The translations under genes were made by a program, and so were the position numbers. This document shows, in pieces, positions 47,084 to 61,237 of a stretch of DNA of 64,000 nt. The notes beneath the pieces were generated by a model, which had not been told where the DNA came from, did not search any database, and was given only the letters and a program-made list of their open reading frames with translations. The first letter of the stretch is position 1, and the number at the start of each line of letters is the position of its first letter. Source of the DNA: Gari tellinella (lineage: Eukaryota > Mollusca > Bivalvia > Cardiida > Psammobiidae); assembly GCA_922989275.2 (NCBI GenBank), contig OV277858.1:6324001-6388000 (forward strand), written 5' to 3'.

Positions 47084-47187
47084 CTTTATAGTCGGAGATG
47101 CACTGGTCATTAAAACCACCTTTGTTCAAACCGGATTCTAACCAATATCTAGTGTCTTCATCATTCTGGAGTCGGACACTTGGCTTT
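47084..47187 (-). CDS. host gene exon (first of the pair), right copy
   Basis: Identical to 28422-28525 on the opposite strand, with donor (TTTTAC|CTTTA, plus reading) and acceptor (TTT|CTGAAAT) kept. Transcription would run from here toward 45421 and on to the palindrome centre, convergent with the left copy. Confidence 0.72.
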
Positions 47188-47562
47188 CTGAAATAAATAA
47201 TTATTTTAGCTATACAAAAAAAATATCTTTTTTTTTTAAGTTAAACAAATAACAGGCCAGTGTTCGACATTACGCTGCATCCTAAGTCAATAAATTCCCT
47301 TTCTTCTGGTCAGGGCTTGTTTATTTTCCATGATCTACCCCAACAAGGCTAGTTAAAACCAAACATCATTCAAAATTAACTGAGCTAAATATCAATGAGG
47401 CAAACATATTATTAAAGCAAAATTCATTCAAATCCAATGAGAGTTGTAGCATCTAGAGTGTTAACAGTTTTTCCTATGTTTTGACCTAGTGACCTAGTTT
47501 TTGACCCAAAATGACCCATATTCGAACTTGACCTAGGTATCAATAAGGCAAACATTCTGACC

Positions 47563-48079
47563 AATAAATAAATACGAAAGACTCAAGCAGGAAACGTAAC
47601 ACAAACAATATACCCACCTCTCAAGCAGAACACACACACACAGTCATACCACAACAAACACACACACACACACGCAATACCATTCCCTCATCTACACACT
47701 AAATAGAAAACAACACGCAAGACAAACATAAAGCAAAGTGAGCATAGGAGCCCGCCTTGGTACGGTCAGTAGCAATCAATAACCAACTATAAATTAATTA
47801 ATCATTAACAACCACTGGGGGGTTAAACCTGGGTTTAGGGGCGCCCAACCTCACACTTATCTCCTATATTCACCTATAAAGACAAACAGTGTACATAAAA
47901 TATAAACCCTGTTCCACAACCTCACAATCAAAAAGACCGCCAGCACAGTAAGTAAATACATGTAAAACATTTAGCAAAAATTCTATGACAAGATCATTAG
48001 TAACATGGGAAATAATTAAACATTCAAGCCCGTGTTAAAAATAACCCACTATGGCAACGGTCAAGCGACTAGTCTGTAG
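47563..48079 (-). mobile_element. 5'-truncated YLDD-element tail, right copy
   Basis: Mirror of 27530-28046, in the same place within the tandem array, so it was inserted before the duplication. Confidence 0.85.
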
Positions 48080-48774
48080 TTACGAGTAACTGTAAGACAT
48101 CGAAGTTGCATAAAGATCAGATGAAATCTGAAGGCTCTAATTTTTTACCGGGTATGATCCATATTCAACATTGACCTAGATATCAATGAGACAAACATTC
48201 AGAACATGATTCATTAAGATCCAATAAGATTTATAGTATAGCCTCCAGAGTATTAACACAGATTTTTCTATGATTTGACCAAGTGACCTAGTTTTTGACC
48301 AAGCATGACCTATATCCGAACTTGACCTAGGTATCAATAAGCAAATATTCTGACGAAGTTTCGTTAAGATCAGACACAATTTGTAGTCTCGAATTTTAAC
48401 AGGGTTTTTATGATTTGACCTAGTGACCGGACATGACCCATATTCAAAGTTGAGCTAGATATCAATGAGACGAACATTCTAACCACGTTTCATAAAGATC
48501 CAATGAGATTTGTAGCCTCTAGGGTGTTAACAAGGTTATTCTATGATTTGACATAGTGACCTAGTTTTCAACCCAACATAACCCACATTCAAACTTTGCC
48601 TAGATTTTTACTAGAAAATTATTGTGATTAAGTTTCATGAAGATTGGATGAAATTTGTAGCTGCTAGTGTTAACGAACCAATTGTGAATGGACGGACGTC
48701 GAACAGCAGACAGACGACGGACATCCAGCAATCCTAAAAGCTCACCGTGGCACTTCCTGCCAGGTAAACTAAAA
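48080..48774. repeat. ~130-bp AGGTCA-type array, right copy
   Basis: Mirror of 26835-27529, with terminal hairpin near 48736-48774. Confidence 0.77.
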
Positions 48775-49575
48775 AAAAACATTAATCAGATTAGTGACAG
48801 TAGTAGAGTAATCAACCTGACCTACAAACCCATAAACCACCCGTCGAGACACACAAAGTTGCTGTTTCGCCGACATGGGGCTCACCGCTATCGAAAATAT
48901 GTAATAATATGTCCTGTGTCAATATGTCTCAAGAGTATTCTTAAGAAAATTAAAGGCATTAAGCGGCGAAACGTAATGTAAAGTAATGGTCAGTTATTTC
49001 AAAAATAATAAAAATTAGAAAATCAAAATACCAGGAACTTTCGAAGAACATGGGCTTTCACATAGACACCAACCGTACATGAAAAATGTACGGTATGTTT
49101 AAAATGTTTTAACTGATCAAGACTGATTATAAGGCCTTGTTAATTAGACCCTATCGTAATTATGGATACATTCACAAGTCATCCAGATCTTTTTGTGTGT
49201 TTTAACACTTATGCCTCACAGTTTTTATTGCGCGAATTACATAGGTTACTGAAGACTGAAGCAAGATGAAATTCGCTTTTACGAAGGTATTTTAAAGCGT
49301 TTTGTGGATGAAGGTACTTGGAAATCAGTTCCCCCTAAGCGAAAATTCGCTCTGACCAAATTCGCACTAAGCATCATATCCTGTATAAAATTAATGAAGA
49401 GATCAGCCAGGTAATGACATTTAGTTCGCTATAAGCCAAACTTTGCCTTATCACAGTTTGTTTTAAATAAGTTTTACTGTACATGTAATGAACAAGATGT
49501 CCACATTCCAATGTGATGACGTAATCACAGGGTTGCCATTTCTCCGGATTGTTCCTAAACCTTTCTTTCTAGTAC

Positions 49576-49657
49576 ATGGTAGTTTAAAGCAGGATGATAG
49601 GAAAGCAAAATGCACCTCAAGGATCATTATGCTTTACTTTCAGCCTGCTTTTAGCAG
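49576..49657. mobile_element. small foldback element, right copy
   Basis: Mirror of 25952-26033. Confidence 0.75.
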
Positions 49658-51662
49658 CCATGTGTCAACAAAAATAGAAACAGGCGATGGGGAAAGGTAC
49701 GTTTCGTAAAATCACACTTGAAAAATGCGAATTTGGAAATCTTAGGATTTTTTTATGTCAACTTATGGCAATCCTGTAATCATGTTAGATACATACAATG
49801 GGTATATGCAGATGTTAACAGCAGATGTTAAGTGATTGTGTGGCGGCTGTAAAAAGTCGCCCCGTACTTCATTCTCAGTGTTGTTATACTTTCTGGTCCT
49901 TTGAATCATTGATTTCAGCGCATTTACAGTTGAAAGTTGAATTCCGCTTAAACTGGTGCTAGGGGGCGTGAGCACTGTTGCATATTTAAGTATTGCTCAT
50001 GAACAGACTCAAATGAACCGAGTCTGCAATTTTCAGTATTTGCTTTGTTTTCTGTGCTTTCAAAGGATCTCCCCTTATTCAGATTATATGATCTTAATGG
50101 TTAATTATTTGCTGTAATATATTCCCAAAGTGGTCAATTGAAATTGTTAGTGTTCAATTGAGGTTTTTAATGTTAAGTTGAGTTGAAAGTGAACAGTTTT
50201 ATATTGAGTTGAAGTATTTAGTGGTTGATTGATTATGATTATAACTAGCCTTTTGGTTGGTAAACTCCCAAACTGATCCTAGGTGGTCAATACTTTCAAT
50301 CAACCACTTTGTAGTCTTGGTTTTATCGAATATTTACAAAATGTAATTCAAATATTTCAATCTTACCATTAAATCATGATCATTATTCCCAGTATGTTCA
50401 TCATGACAATGTATGGATAAGATAGGTAGGGTACTAAGTACTTTATTTTATAAGTGTAAGTCAGATTGAATCGACCACATCAAATGGCCATCTGGCAAAA
50501 TACCACTTGTGGTCATAAAAGTAAAACTTTGAAAAACAAACATCAAAATATCATACCGTTATTTTAAAAGATCCTTACCAGTACAGATTGTATGTACTGT
50601 ATATATTAAACAACAATTTACATTGCTAGGGGTAAGATACATAGGTTATAAATTGGTTTGAAGTGGTCAATTGACCAGTAATGACCGGTAATGACCACTA
50701 ATGACCGGTTAAAACCAGTATTGACCGCCCGGGTGGTGGTCAATTCTCTTATTGACCGGTCGATTACCAACCCTGAATAGCCAAATTATTGTTCTGACAG
50801 CACGAGATCACTTAAAACATGTTGAAAGTAAAGCAGAATACAGAATAAATTAAAGACGTAGCAAATGCATTTATGGGGTAATGGGTGAAGACTCATTATG
50901 CTTTGTTATTTTCATCAGTAGAATATTGAAGAAATGTGTACGTATAAAAGTGTATCTATAGAGTAAAGGGTTAATCAATGAGCGCATGTCACGAACACAG
51001 ACACATATTCAGAAGCGCGAGCTTCGATTGAAAAGAAAAGAAATCAGCGGATTTTTCGTCTCAAAGTTATGGTCATGCACCCTGCGGTTTTGGATTCCGT
51101 AATTCCTTTGCATTCAGGAAATTCGGAATCTAAAACCGTCATACAAGCCTACCGTATACACCCAGGTGACCCTGCCTAAATTATTTTATACCGTGTAACT
51201 TATAATATTAATCTTAGATCGTATAGAATATACAATAAATAATGTTTTATTTACCTCTTTACGGCCTAAACACGCATTAGCTTGGTTTAGGAACACAAAC
51301 ACTCCAAACACTGCCAAAATGCAAATTTTTCATACATCATGTGACTCATGCCAGGTACCAAACTCGATGAGGGAACCAGCTATATGGTTACCCTTGCAAG
51401 CTTCGTACCTGCATGTATTCGTACAATTGCAGTTAAAAGCATTCTGTGTTACTTTCAACATGCTTAAAACAACTACCTGTCAACAAAACAGAAAACAGGT
51501 TAAGCCAGTTAAAAAGAAAACAGATATTCACCGTAACATTGGTTGTGTCCAAATCCAGACTGGCTTTTAACTGCAAGAAAAAGAAGAATGTCTTTCAGTT
51601 TATAACAGTAAATTATACTTTAACCCGGCACAGATCTGTTCTTAAGTTGAAGATAAATTGCC

Positions 51663-51746
51663 ACTTAAGGCAAGTTGAAAGTAAAGCAGAACGCGCCTTA
51701 AGGTGCAATGACTACATTCTGCTTTACTTTCAGCCTGCTTTAAGCT
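51663..51746. mobile_element. small foldback element, right copy
   Basis: Mirror of 23862-23945. Confidence 0.8.
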
Positions 51747-52447
51747 ACCATCTAATAAAATATCGAATTTATTTCTTCCGATTCATATTCATGACTGTAC
51801 AATATTGGCCTTAGGTAGTCATCGGCATTCCCCATTATTACTTTATTTGTTCAATTTGATGATGACATAAAAATTTACCATACTGACTAATACTGGTGAC
51901 ATCAATTATGACATCACTTTGTCATTAAAAATCAATGTCTGAGTTGATAGTATAATTGGTCGTAGGTTGTCATTGGCGATATATTAGGAGTCCAAATTAG
52001 AACAAGGCTAAATTGAGGTTAGGTAATATGGGTGGGTTGGTATTGTCCCAAGACAACAACTGTATACGTATCAAAGCATTGAATTCAGTATTGTTCACAC
52101 AAGATGGAACGATAAAATTTAGTTAACCAAGAAATAGCCTATTTAAGTTTATAAAATATTTCAAGTCCAAATTAGGTCAAGGTCGAGGTCAAACTCAAGG
52201 TTGGGTGCTATTGGGAATGGTCCATGGCAACAACTGTATAAGTATCTAACTTCTAAGGTTGTGACTCTCTTGTATTTAAAGCACTACTTTTATTCTTCCA
52301 ATGCTTTAAGTAAGTTTTCAAGGCTAATTTATAACCAATTTTAGTACTTACCAGGGTTACAGATAAGGGGAGTATTGGGGTATTTACCCAATTAAAATTG
52401 TGGAAAAAGCAATTGTTTTTCACAACAAGGAGTAACAACAAGAGGGC

Positions 52448-53842
52448 CTGATATCGCTCACCATTTGTAAAGAAGTATGATAGCTTTACCTTTGAATTTA
52501 ACCCGTTTTATTCTAAATCCATTCAAGTTTGTCGACCTACTGTAGTATAGTAGAGTACATCAAAGGCAGATAACTAGAGTATATCAAGGGCAGGTAACTA
52601 TTGCCATAATGATTACATTTCAACAATAATTGCACTCCTTCGAGAACGTATAGCTACATCCTTTGTGTACAAGTATAATCAAAATCCATTGAAAACTGTA
52701 TTTGCAAGAGTGTAAACACTGTAAAATACAGCATTTGCAGCAATTCAAATGTAGATATCTCTTGATCTATTTGTATGATTCCAACCATAATCACCCTTTT
52801 GCGAACTCTTTATGGTCATATACAATCTTGGCAAGTTTGAGAGAGCTTGGATAAATATTGTGGCCTCTAAAGCGTAAACACTGTTAAATATATCATTTTT
52901 AGCAATTCAAAGAAAAATAACTCTTGACTTATTTATCATATTACAACCATAATTAAACTCATTCGACGTCTAATGGTAATATACAATCTGAGTAAATTTG
53001 AGAAAGATTGGATAAAATGTGTGGCCTCTAGAGAGTAAATATCGTTACATATAGCATTTTCAGCAATTCAAAGGTAGATAACTCTTGATCTATTTATCCG
53101 ATTTCAACCAAAATAGAACTCTTTCGAACTCTTATGGTCATAATTATGACTGACACATATATGTCTGATTTCAACAATAATCAAACGCATCTAAACTCTT
53201 ATAGTCATATACAATCTGAGCAAATTTGAGATAGATTGGATAACAATTGTTAACTCTAGAGTGTAAACACTGTTAAAAATGGCATTTTCAGCAATTCAAA
53301 GGTAGATAACTCTTGATCTATTTGTCTGATTTAAACGAACATTGAACTCATTGGAACTCTTATGGTCATATACAATCTGGTTAAGTTTAAGAAAGATTGG
53401 ATAAATAATGTGGCCTCTAGAATGTAAACACCGTTAAATATGGCATTTTCAGCAATTCAAAGGTAGATAACTATTGATCTATTTGTCAGATTTCAACCAA
53501 AATCGAATCTTTCTAACTCTTATGGTCATATACAATCTGGGCAAGATTTAGAAAGATTGGCTAAATACTGTGGCCTCTAGAGTGTAAACGATGTTAAATA
53601 TGGCATTTTTAGCAGCTCAAAGGTAGATAACGCATTACCTATTTGTTAGATTTCAACCATAATCGAACTCATTTGAACTCTTATGGCAATACACCATCTG
53701 AGCAAGTTTGAGAAAGATAGGATAAAGTGTGGCCTCTAGAGTGTAAACACTAATATTGTTGTCGACGCACGACGGACGACTGAAGACGCACGCCGGACAT
53801 TCAAGGATTTCAAAAGCTCACCCTGAGCTAGCTCAGGTGAGC
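52448..53842. repeat. Helentron-like element, right copy
   Basis: Mirror of 21766-23160: seven or so ~160-bp units, then the AGCTCACC hairpin at 53811-53839. Confidence 0.72.
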
Positions 53843-54557
53843 TAAAAAGCAAAGAAATGTAGCAAAAAGCAAAGAAATTTTGGAAACCTAATCAGGATAT
53901 GAATAATACCCAATTACAAAATGTCCCAATACCCAATTAAAAATTCAAAAACCCAATTCTGTAAAATATCAAGGAGTAAATACCCAATTTCATCAAAACC
54001 TTATATGCAACCCTGACTTACATGTTGCCACAATATATTGCAATATGGTTCCTCTGTATTGCAATACTGTTTTCACGGTATTGTTACACCACTAGACAAG
54101 TCAATTACTATATGCCTCGCCCTCTGCATCTATAGATGCCGGGACCATAAAATGGAATATCACCACATTCAGGCCTTTTTCTGGTGTATCTACAGGTCCA
54201 AACGGATACATTCCCAATGGGAAATGGTAAAAAATATTCCCAATTTCAAAAATGCATTCCCTTTCTGTATGTCGGTATTTCTATCCGGTTATTTGTTAAA
54301 GCGTACTGAGTCAAAGCGTACCATTTTTGGTCGAAGCGTACCACATATAGGATATATAGGGACAACTTTCAATTTGTTATTAGTTGATTGTTTTTCACCC
54401 ATTATATACCTGTAAATATGGTAATAAGTGTATTTTACATACGGTACGCCTTGATAGTTTTTATTCAGACACAACATTATCTTTGAAGATATAGTAATCA
54501 GTAACACATTTACCGTTATGGTCATCACTTCCCAAAGTTTTAAAATATTTATATTAG

Positions 54558-55178
54558 TGTCAACAATTATGTCGATTCTGACCATACGCTGAAGTACACG
54601 GCTTCTGACCAGGATCCAAACTGCTTGAAAATAAATTGTGCACCCATGCACCACATTATTTTTGAAGATTCAGTTCTCAAAGTTTCAAAATGTTAATATT
54701 AGTGTCAACAAGTGTGTGGATCCTGATCCTTCACCGCCATACTCAGGATCCAAACTGCTTGAAAATAAATTTCGAACCCATGCGAAAGATAGTCTAAAAA
54801 GTAATCTAAATATATAAACTTCACAATGCAGTAATGCAAATATCATATGTCTAAAACTAAGTGGCAATCATTGTGGATCCTAAGCAGACGCAGCTTTACA
54901 CGGCTTCTGATCAGGATCTAAAATGTTTGAAAGTTAATCTTTCATCCGTGAGAAGGAAGTGCTTACATGGATTTTAAAACGAAAGTATTCTGTTCTATAT
55001 ATAAATTACAATGCTAATAAAATATAAAATACAATGACAAGCATTGTAGGGGCTGATCAGACGCCGCTTTATGCGCTTCTGGTAAGGATCCACAATGCTT
55101 GAACAGATTCTTGCATCCGTGAAAATGTGGTTGTTCCCAAGCTTTTGATCAGGATCCATCGTGGATCCAAAAAGGTTT
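54558..55178. repeat. GATC-rich hairpin array, right copy
   Basis: Mirror of 20430-21050. Confidence 0.8.
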
Positions 55179-55891
55179 GAGTCGTCTGCTTCTATTTGTA
55201 ATAACAAGTTTGGGACTTACAGTGATTATACTAGGTGAGAGATAAATGAATTACAGGGAAATTTCTAAGGTAAGTAGATATTATGTAAAATAATTTTGGC
55301 AGTATGCATTTATATATGATCAGCATCCAAACAATTTCTAGCTTCTTAGTAATGTGTTTATATAGGTAAATCGTATGTTTACAGTGTTTATTGGTGTGAA
55401 AAAAATGTGGATATAATTTACTTTGCCGGTCCCCACGATCTTCCTTACCAACAGGTTGCGATGCAAGAGTAAACGCGTCACCATTTCGCATTTCATTTCG
55501 AAGTGATCATGGGGGGTTCGGGGGCACTAGCCCCTGATTATTCTACTGAAAAAGGTACGCAGAATCCGATATTGAGGTCCAAAAAATATCATTATTTCCC
55601 AGACATTTTGGGGACCGGCAAAGTAAAGGCGTTCTAAAAAAAATACGGGAAAATCTTTAAGGAAAGTAGAACAAACGTAAAATATTGGTGAGTGTCATAT
55701 AATTATGATCAGGATCGAAACTACTTAATAACATGTTTTTACACTGATTATAGGCGTTAAAACATAAATTGCCACCAGTAATCACCTGTAACATATTGAA
55801 ATTTTCCCTTTATGTGGTACTTTTCGACCTAAAATGGTACACTTTAACCATGGTACGTTTTGACCATAACCCTTCTATCCACCATAAAACA

Positions 55892-58047
55892 TATCTGCAG
55901 TCAAAATAGTGTGTTGCTTCATAATGTAAATGACTCACGACGTACCCCTAGACAACCCTCACAGACCTTTTTACTAGGGGTATGTAACCGTACCGCTTAT
56001 TTCAAAGATTAGAGGTAGGGTCACATTCCCCTAGTCACTACCAATTCTAAAACAATTTCATAAATAATAAGGAATTACAAAGATGATTATCATTATCCGC
56101 GCACCCGTTTTAACGCTCACCTATTTCGACGCCATATTTGTTTACTGGTCATATGACCTAAGCGACCCCCGTGACGTAACATGTGCACTCGCTATCGTTT
56201 GTAAACACGAAAAACTACTCTCTGTTTCAAACATGTGAATAATCAAATATGCAAAGGGAAAAATAGAACAGTTTTACCTTTTTCAATGCATTTTTATGTA
56301 TGTTCACTAATGCAATAAAGTACGGAAGTTTATAAGCCGTTTTCTGTATTTAAATGATCATGGAAAACTTCGAAGCTCAGCTGTCAGGAACACCCTTTCA
56401 TATTTATCTTGTCACGCGACAGTCACGTGACAAGCAATTTTCCCGCCATTGAAAAACAGGTCAATGTTTAGTAGGTGTACGCTATTATAGGAATCTATGA
56501 GATCATGCTGATCAATTTACATGTGATTACTAATTGGCTCATAACTGCGCTATAAATTTATGAAAAAGGTATCTAAGTTTATTATTTTCATTTCAGACAT
56601 CCAATGCTAATTACATGAGCAACTCCTCAACATTCATGTTTTAGGGTTTGGAGAGTTTTAGCGAGAGTGGGACATAAATCAAAAGTACCCTTTCTTTTAA
56701 TATGAATGCCCAGTTACATTAACCATGTTCTTCATTTATATTTTAAATTGTTCGAAAAACATGGCAATTCTGAAACAAAAATTGATACCAAAAAAATAAT
56801 GTTGACTCCCTAGTTTGAAAATAAGCGTACACAATGCAGTACAGTAAGAACTTTATTTATAAATCTAAAAATAACTCTAATGTAGGTCAGCAAATCAGAT
56901 GCGTCGAAACTGATGAGTCCCAAACAAAAATGGCGACTTCCACGGTAGTGTCAAATCGGCGATGCTCTGAACAACTGGGGCATTTAAACTTGAAAGTTGC
57001 ATGTTTTTTATCATTAATTAAGCACATTTAGCTTCAGTCATAGTTCAAATCACATTCATTTTTTAGCTGTCAAAAATTACGGCGAGTTTATCGCTTAATG
57101 ACGTCGAAACTGGTAACACTAGGATATGCGAGCTTGAGCTCTATTTTTTCAGTCTCCATTATTTCGAAGAAATGTAGATTAATATTCTATATTTCAACAG
57201 GTACAACATACGTTTTAGAAGAGTGTTTTCGTGTTTGTTGATTTTTACATAGCGGAAGAATCTCTTCCATAATTCACAGATATTCGTTGAACTTCCCCTC
57301 CCCCCACCAACCAGACGACAGTCAACAAACATTGAACTCTGCTGAGCTGCTCCCACGTCGATAAATGTGCACGTCAACGGACAACACTGCAGACCAACCA
57401 AAGATGACAGATTGAAGAAAAAATAAATTAAATCGAATAACTGGACCTATGCTATAAAGTGTGCGATAAAGTGTCAAAAACTTAGCTCGTTTCCCGCACA
57501 TGCTGCCATTTTTGAAGCGGAACTGCTAATTTGGAATACCCTCGGATGTTGATCTAAAATGCATGCGTCTCAGGAACTTGTCCAAAACTTAGCGATATAT
57601 CCGCTGTTACGACGATTACGACGAATGATTTGAAATGACAAAATGATAGGCTTAAAAACTCGATTTCTTTGTTTTCAGCAGAAAAGGGACAAGAATCGTC
57701 ACACTACCTCAGACGGACACTAAAACAAAAGTACAACTTTGAAAGTATCAATATATAGTCAAATTCTGAAATAAATCAGGTTTTACGTTGGTCGCCTTAA
57801 ACACTGATTTAGGGACTTCAAAATATACGCGATCAAGATTTCAAATTCTTCATTTCAGACCAGAAAAGTCAATCTCATCTGAGTATGTGGACTGTTTTTA
57901 AGGTGTTTGCAAAATTTCGACGTTCCCGCATCCTTTTTAACCCCTGAAATTTAATGTCAAAATATTAAGGAGACCGCTTTTGGTCATCCTAAACTGCCGG
58001 TCGCCTTAACCCCCATTAGAAAGGATAATTGGTCACCTTAATGTCGT
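55892..58047 (+). repeat. 2.2-kb PLE-flanking element, right copy
   Basis: Mirror of 17561-19717 and full-length relative of 2338-3250. It ends in a TA-rich stretch directly at the PLE 5' end, consistent with the PLE having landed in the terminal TA run. Confidence 0.68.
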
Positions 58048-58130
58048 TATTATATATATTTATCGAATTAAAACTGAGAAAGATTATGCCTTTGTTTAAA
58101 CAATATTTAATAAAAACATTACGCTCCTCT

Positions 58131-58165
58131 ACTAAACTAGTTTCGCCTTTCGGCACCTCAGTAGT
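58131..58165 (-). ncRNA. inverted hammerhead copy at PLE 5' end, core mutated
   Basis: Mirror of 17443-17477. The core reads CTGAGGT with the A9 position lost, so it is predicted inactive. Confidence 0.82.
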
Positions 58166-58227
58166 CAATGGAAATAACGTCATTAATAACGTCACTATAA
58201 TTATCTAACCGTTACAAGAGACGGATA

Positions 58228-59627
58228 ATGCCATCAAAGAAAACCAAAGATGCAGAAGTTGGACAAGCCAGCCAGGAAATCATCGACGGGACTAGAAGCA
58301 AGGGAAGGAAGAAAACTAAATGAGATAAGTAGAAAATTAACTCAAATTCTTAACGCCATTGAAACAGTTACTCATGTTATCAAGCAAAAGCAGCCGGAAT
58401 CAGAAAACGACCAAAACACTTCAATAAATCCTGTTCTCTCGGAAATGACACAAGTTTTGACAACCATTTCGAATAATATTCCAAACAATACTGACAATTC
58501 AAGCTCTGCACACAATAACACTTTGCGGCATCAACCCCACGTGGAAAACGAAGCCCTGAAAATTAAATCTGATATAGCAAATGTTTGGAATTTTAAACTA
58601 CAAAAACGAACCGACGCATTCTGGATCAAGACGAGAAGCGAGGGACTTCATTAAAAGTATTCGAATTGGCTTAAAATCGAAAATAGTATCCTCCCAAAGC
58701 ATGTACAGAAGAAATCCTGGAAAAATGAACGAGAAAACCAGCGACAACTGAGAGAAAAGGCAGTTCAAAACGACTTTGAGATGGAAATAAAGCTTCAGAA
58801 ACTAAGATCAGAACAAAACTACGAAAGATGTAAACAAATAGATACAGACATAACAAGGATCATAGACGAAAAGGCCAGAGATAGTGTGAAAAACATTCTA
58901 CTAGAGTGGTGGGAGAACCAAATATCACACAACGAGACCATCTCAACAAGAAGATGACAAAAGAATAAGCGTTGGTTAAAACAATATGAAGCAGATTTTA
59001 TTAAAAATCATGGCAATAAAAATCCATTCTTCAAAGACCTACAGGAGACCGAGAGTCCCAGCACCAATCAGACCAGTCAAGGAACAAATCCAACAATCCG
59101 GAGAAATAACAGTGCACCGACCGGACACCGAAATCAACAAACAGGACAGAGCAAATAGAAGGACGAGCATAACAGGCAGAAACGCAAGAAATCCAAACAC
59201 AGAAACTCGCAACAGATTTTCGCACCTGACGCATGTCAATGAAGAACAGGAAGATTCTTTAGACGAAAGCACGAGCACCGAAACATTAACCTAGCAGATG
59301 CCAACTCAAAACAAGTGAAAATATTTAATCATTTTAATCGAAAATTATCCGACAGTGAACTTAAACTACTTTTAAAAGGCTTTAAATACACACCAACTTC
59401 AGAAAAGTCAAATAAACAAGAACTTGATGCAGATATTTCAGAGTTCCATAGGAAATTAAAACTCAAGGAATTTTTTCATGATAGTAATATTAAACAAGAC
59501 GAGTCATTAGTAAGAAATAAAAGTGACTTTCAACCACCAAAGGGTCGAAACTAAGCTCTAGATGACTTATCAATGTAACAAAGAAAATACCAAACAAGCC
59601 GGATAATAAAAAGAAACATAACGTCTC
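58228..59627 (+). pseudogene. N-terminal region of the right PLE polyprotein
   Basis: Starts near an ATG at 58228 (MPSKKTKDAEVGQ) but shifts frame at once to the frame opened at 58250 (KLDKPARKSSTGLEAREG), and shifts again near 58650, 59155, 59290 and 59550. A coiled-coil-like stretch (QRQLREKAVQNDFEMEIKLQ, near 58740) and the PLE motif LSDSELKLLLKGFKYTPTSE (near 59345) are visible. These breaks are the same in the left copy and so are older than the palindrome. Confidence 0.8.
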
Positions 59628-59631
59628 ACTT

Positions 59632-61146
59632 TTGGAACGACAAGCTATAAAGTCATTACAAGAAGATGATAACATAATAATAAAAGAAGCAGATAAAGGT
59701 GGGGGAATAGTTATAATGAACAGAGATTATTACAAAACAAAAATATTATCCATGTTACAAGACGATTCATTTTACAATGAAACCAATGATGACAGCTGTA
59801 AACAGACGTTTAAGAAAATTCTAAAAGTGATTGAACTAACAAAAGATATAACTAAAAATGAATTGAATTACCTCTTAGATTTTGAATGTAAAACAAGTAC
59901 ATTTTACGGCCTGCCGAAAATACACAAAAGTAAATCTATCAAAGAAAAATGCCTACAAACGTCCGGCACATACGTAGAAATTCTGGAACCGGACGACTTA
60001 ACATTTAGACCAATCGTAGCAGGTCCAGTTTGCGAAACCCCCCGTTTGAGTAATTTAGTAGACATACTCTTGAAACCATTCATTGAAAAGATTCAAAGCT
60101 ACATTAGAGATGACATAGACTTTTTGAAATATATTCCAAAGAACGTAAAATCAAGCACTCTTTTGGTGTCCTTTGACGTCACCAATCTGTATTCAAATAT
60201 ATCGCACAGTTTAGGTATAGCAGCAATTAATTACTGGTTAAACAAATATCCCCAACTAATTCATAGGCGATTTAACACTAATTTCATTATAGAAGCCAAA
60301 AAAGTAATCCTTGAAAACAACATATTCACATGCAATGGTAAATTTTATACTCAAGTAAAAGGAACAGCTATGGGTACTAAATTCGTACCCACCTATGCTA
60401 CACTTGTTTTGGCTTACCTGGAAGAATCATTGTACGAAATATCGGAAAGAGAATTTAGAGAAAACTTTGGAAACAACCTTAAAACACTTTGGAAACGTTA
60501 CCTTGATGATTGTTTTATGTTTTGGGACATGTCTAAAAGCGACCTCGAAAAATTCCACTGTATTCTAAATAATTTTCATCCAGATATACAATTTACCATT
60601 GAATGTGACGAAAAATCTCTCCCTTTCTTAGATATTTTGATAATAAAGATTGACACAACCTTAAATACCGATATATACTTCAAACCAACTGACTCCAAAC
60701 AATATCTAAACTACAAGTCATGTCGTCCCAACCACACAATAAATAGCATACCATATAATCTAGCAATACGAATTTGTACCATTGTTTCAGATCAAAACAC
60801 AAGAGATAAAAGACTATCTGAACTTTCCCTACATTTAAAAACAAGAGAATACCCAAAGCGCATTATAGACGCTGGAATCAACGAAGCTAAAACAATCCCA
60901 ATAGAACAACTATGCAAAGTACAAATAAAACAAAAAACTGATAAAACACCATACGTATATACGAACAATTTTAAAAATCCTGAAATGTTTGGGATTTTTT
61001 CTAACAGTCTACATATCCTTAAATCAGACCCTAAAATGAGCAAAATTCTTGACGAAACCAAACTGATCAAAAGTAAAAGACAACTTCCAAATTTGAAGAA
61101 ATTATTAACTAAAGCCAAATTCTCCATTAACCAAACAAAGTTGTAA
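59632..61146 (+). CDS. Penelope-like reverse transcriptase, intact 504-codon frame
   Basis: This frame spans the RT core of a PLE, which copies element RNA into DNA at the target site. Motifs: IIKEADKGGGIVI (residues 16-28), RPIVAGPVCETPRLS (from 126), SFDVTNLYSNI with the first catalytic Asp at 182, KGTAMGTKF (from 243), YLDD at 290-293 with the catalytic Asp pair, and LPFLDILI (from 330). The C-terminal third carries the thumb-like IKSKRQLPNLKKLLTKAKF motif. The start is arbitrary: the true protein would begin upstream in the frameshifted region. It ends just before the Cys cluster, and the endonuclease is in another frame, so the complete enzyme cannot be made. Confidence 0.93.
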   Translation: MERQAIKSLQEDDNIIIKEADKGGGIVIMNRDYYKTKILSMLQDDSFYNETNDDSCKQTFKKILKVIELTKDITKNELNYLLDFECKTSTFYGLPKIHKSKSIKEKCLQTSGTYVEILEPDDLTFRPIVAGPVCETPRLSNLVDILLKPFIEKIQSYIRDDIDFLKYIPKNVKSSTLLVSFDVTNLYSNISHSLGIAAINYWLNKYPQLIHRRFNTNFIIEAKKVILENNIFTCNGKFYTQVKGTAMGTKFVPTYATLVLAYLEESLYEISEREFRENFGNNLKTLWKRYLDDCFMFWDMSKSDLEKFHCILNNFHPDIQFTIECDEKSLPFLDILIIKIDTTLNTDIYFKPTDSKQYLNYKSCRPNHTINSIPYNLAIRICTIVSDQNTRDKRLSELSLHLKTREYPKRIIDAGINEAKTIPIEQLCKVQIKQKTDKTPYVYTNNFKNPEMFGIFSNSLHILKSDPKMSKILDETKLIKSKRQLPNLKKLLTKAKFSINQTKL

Positions 61147-61237
61147 AGTGCGGAAGGTCAAACTGTAGCCTCTGTCAACATATTAAAGAAAGTGACTCAT
61201 ATAATTTTAATGGAAAAAAATCAAAGTAAACGCAAAT

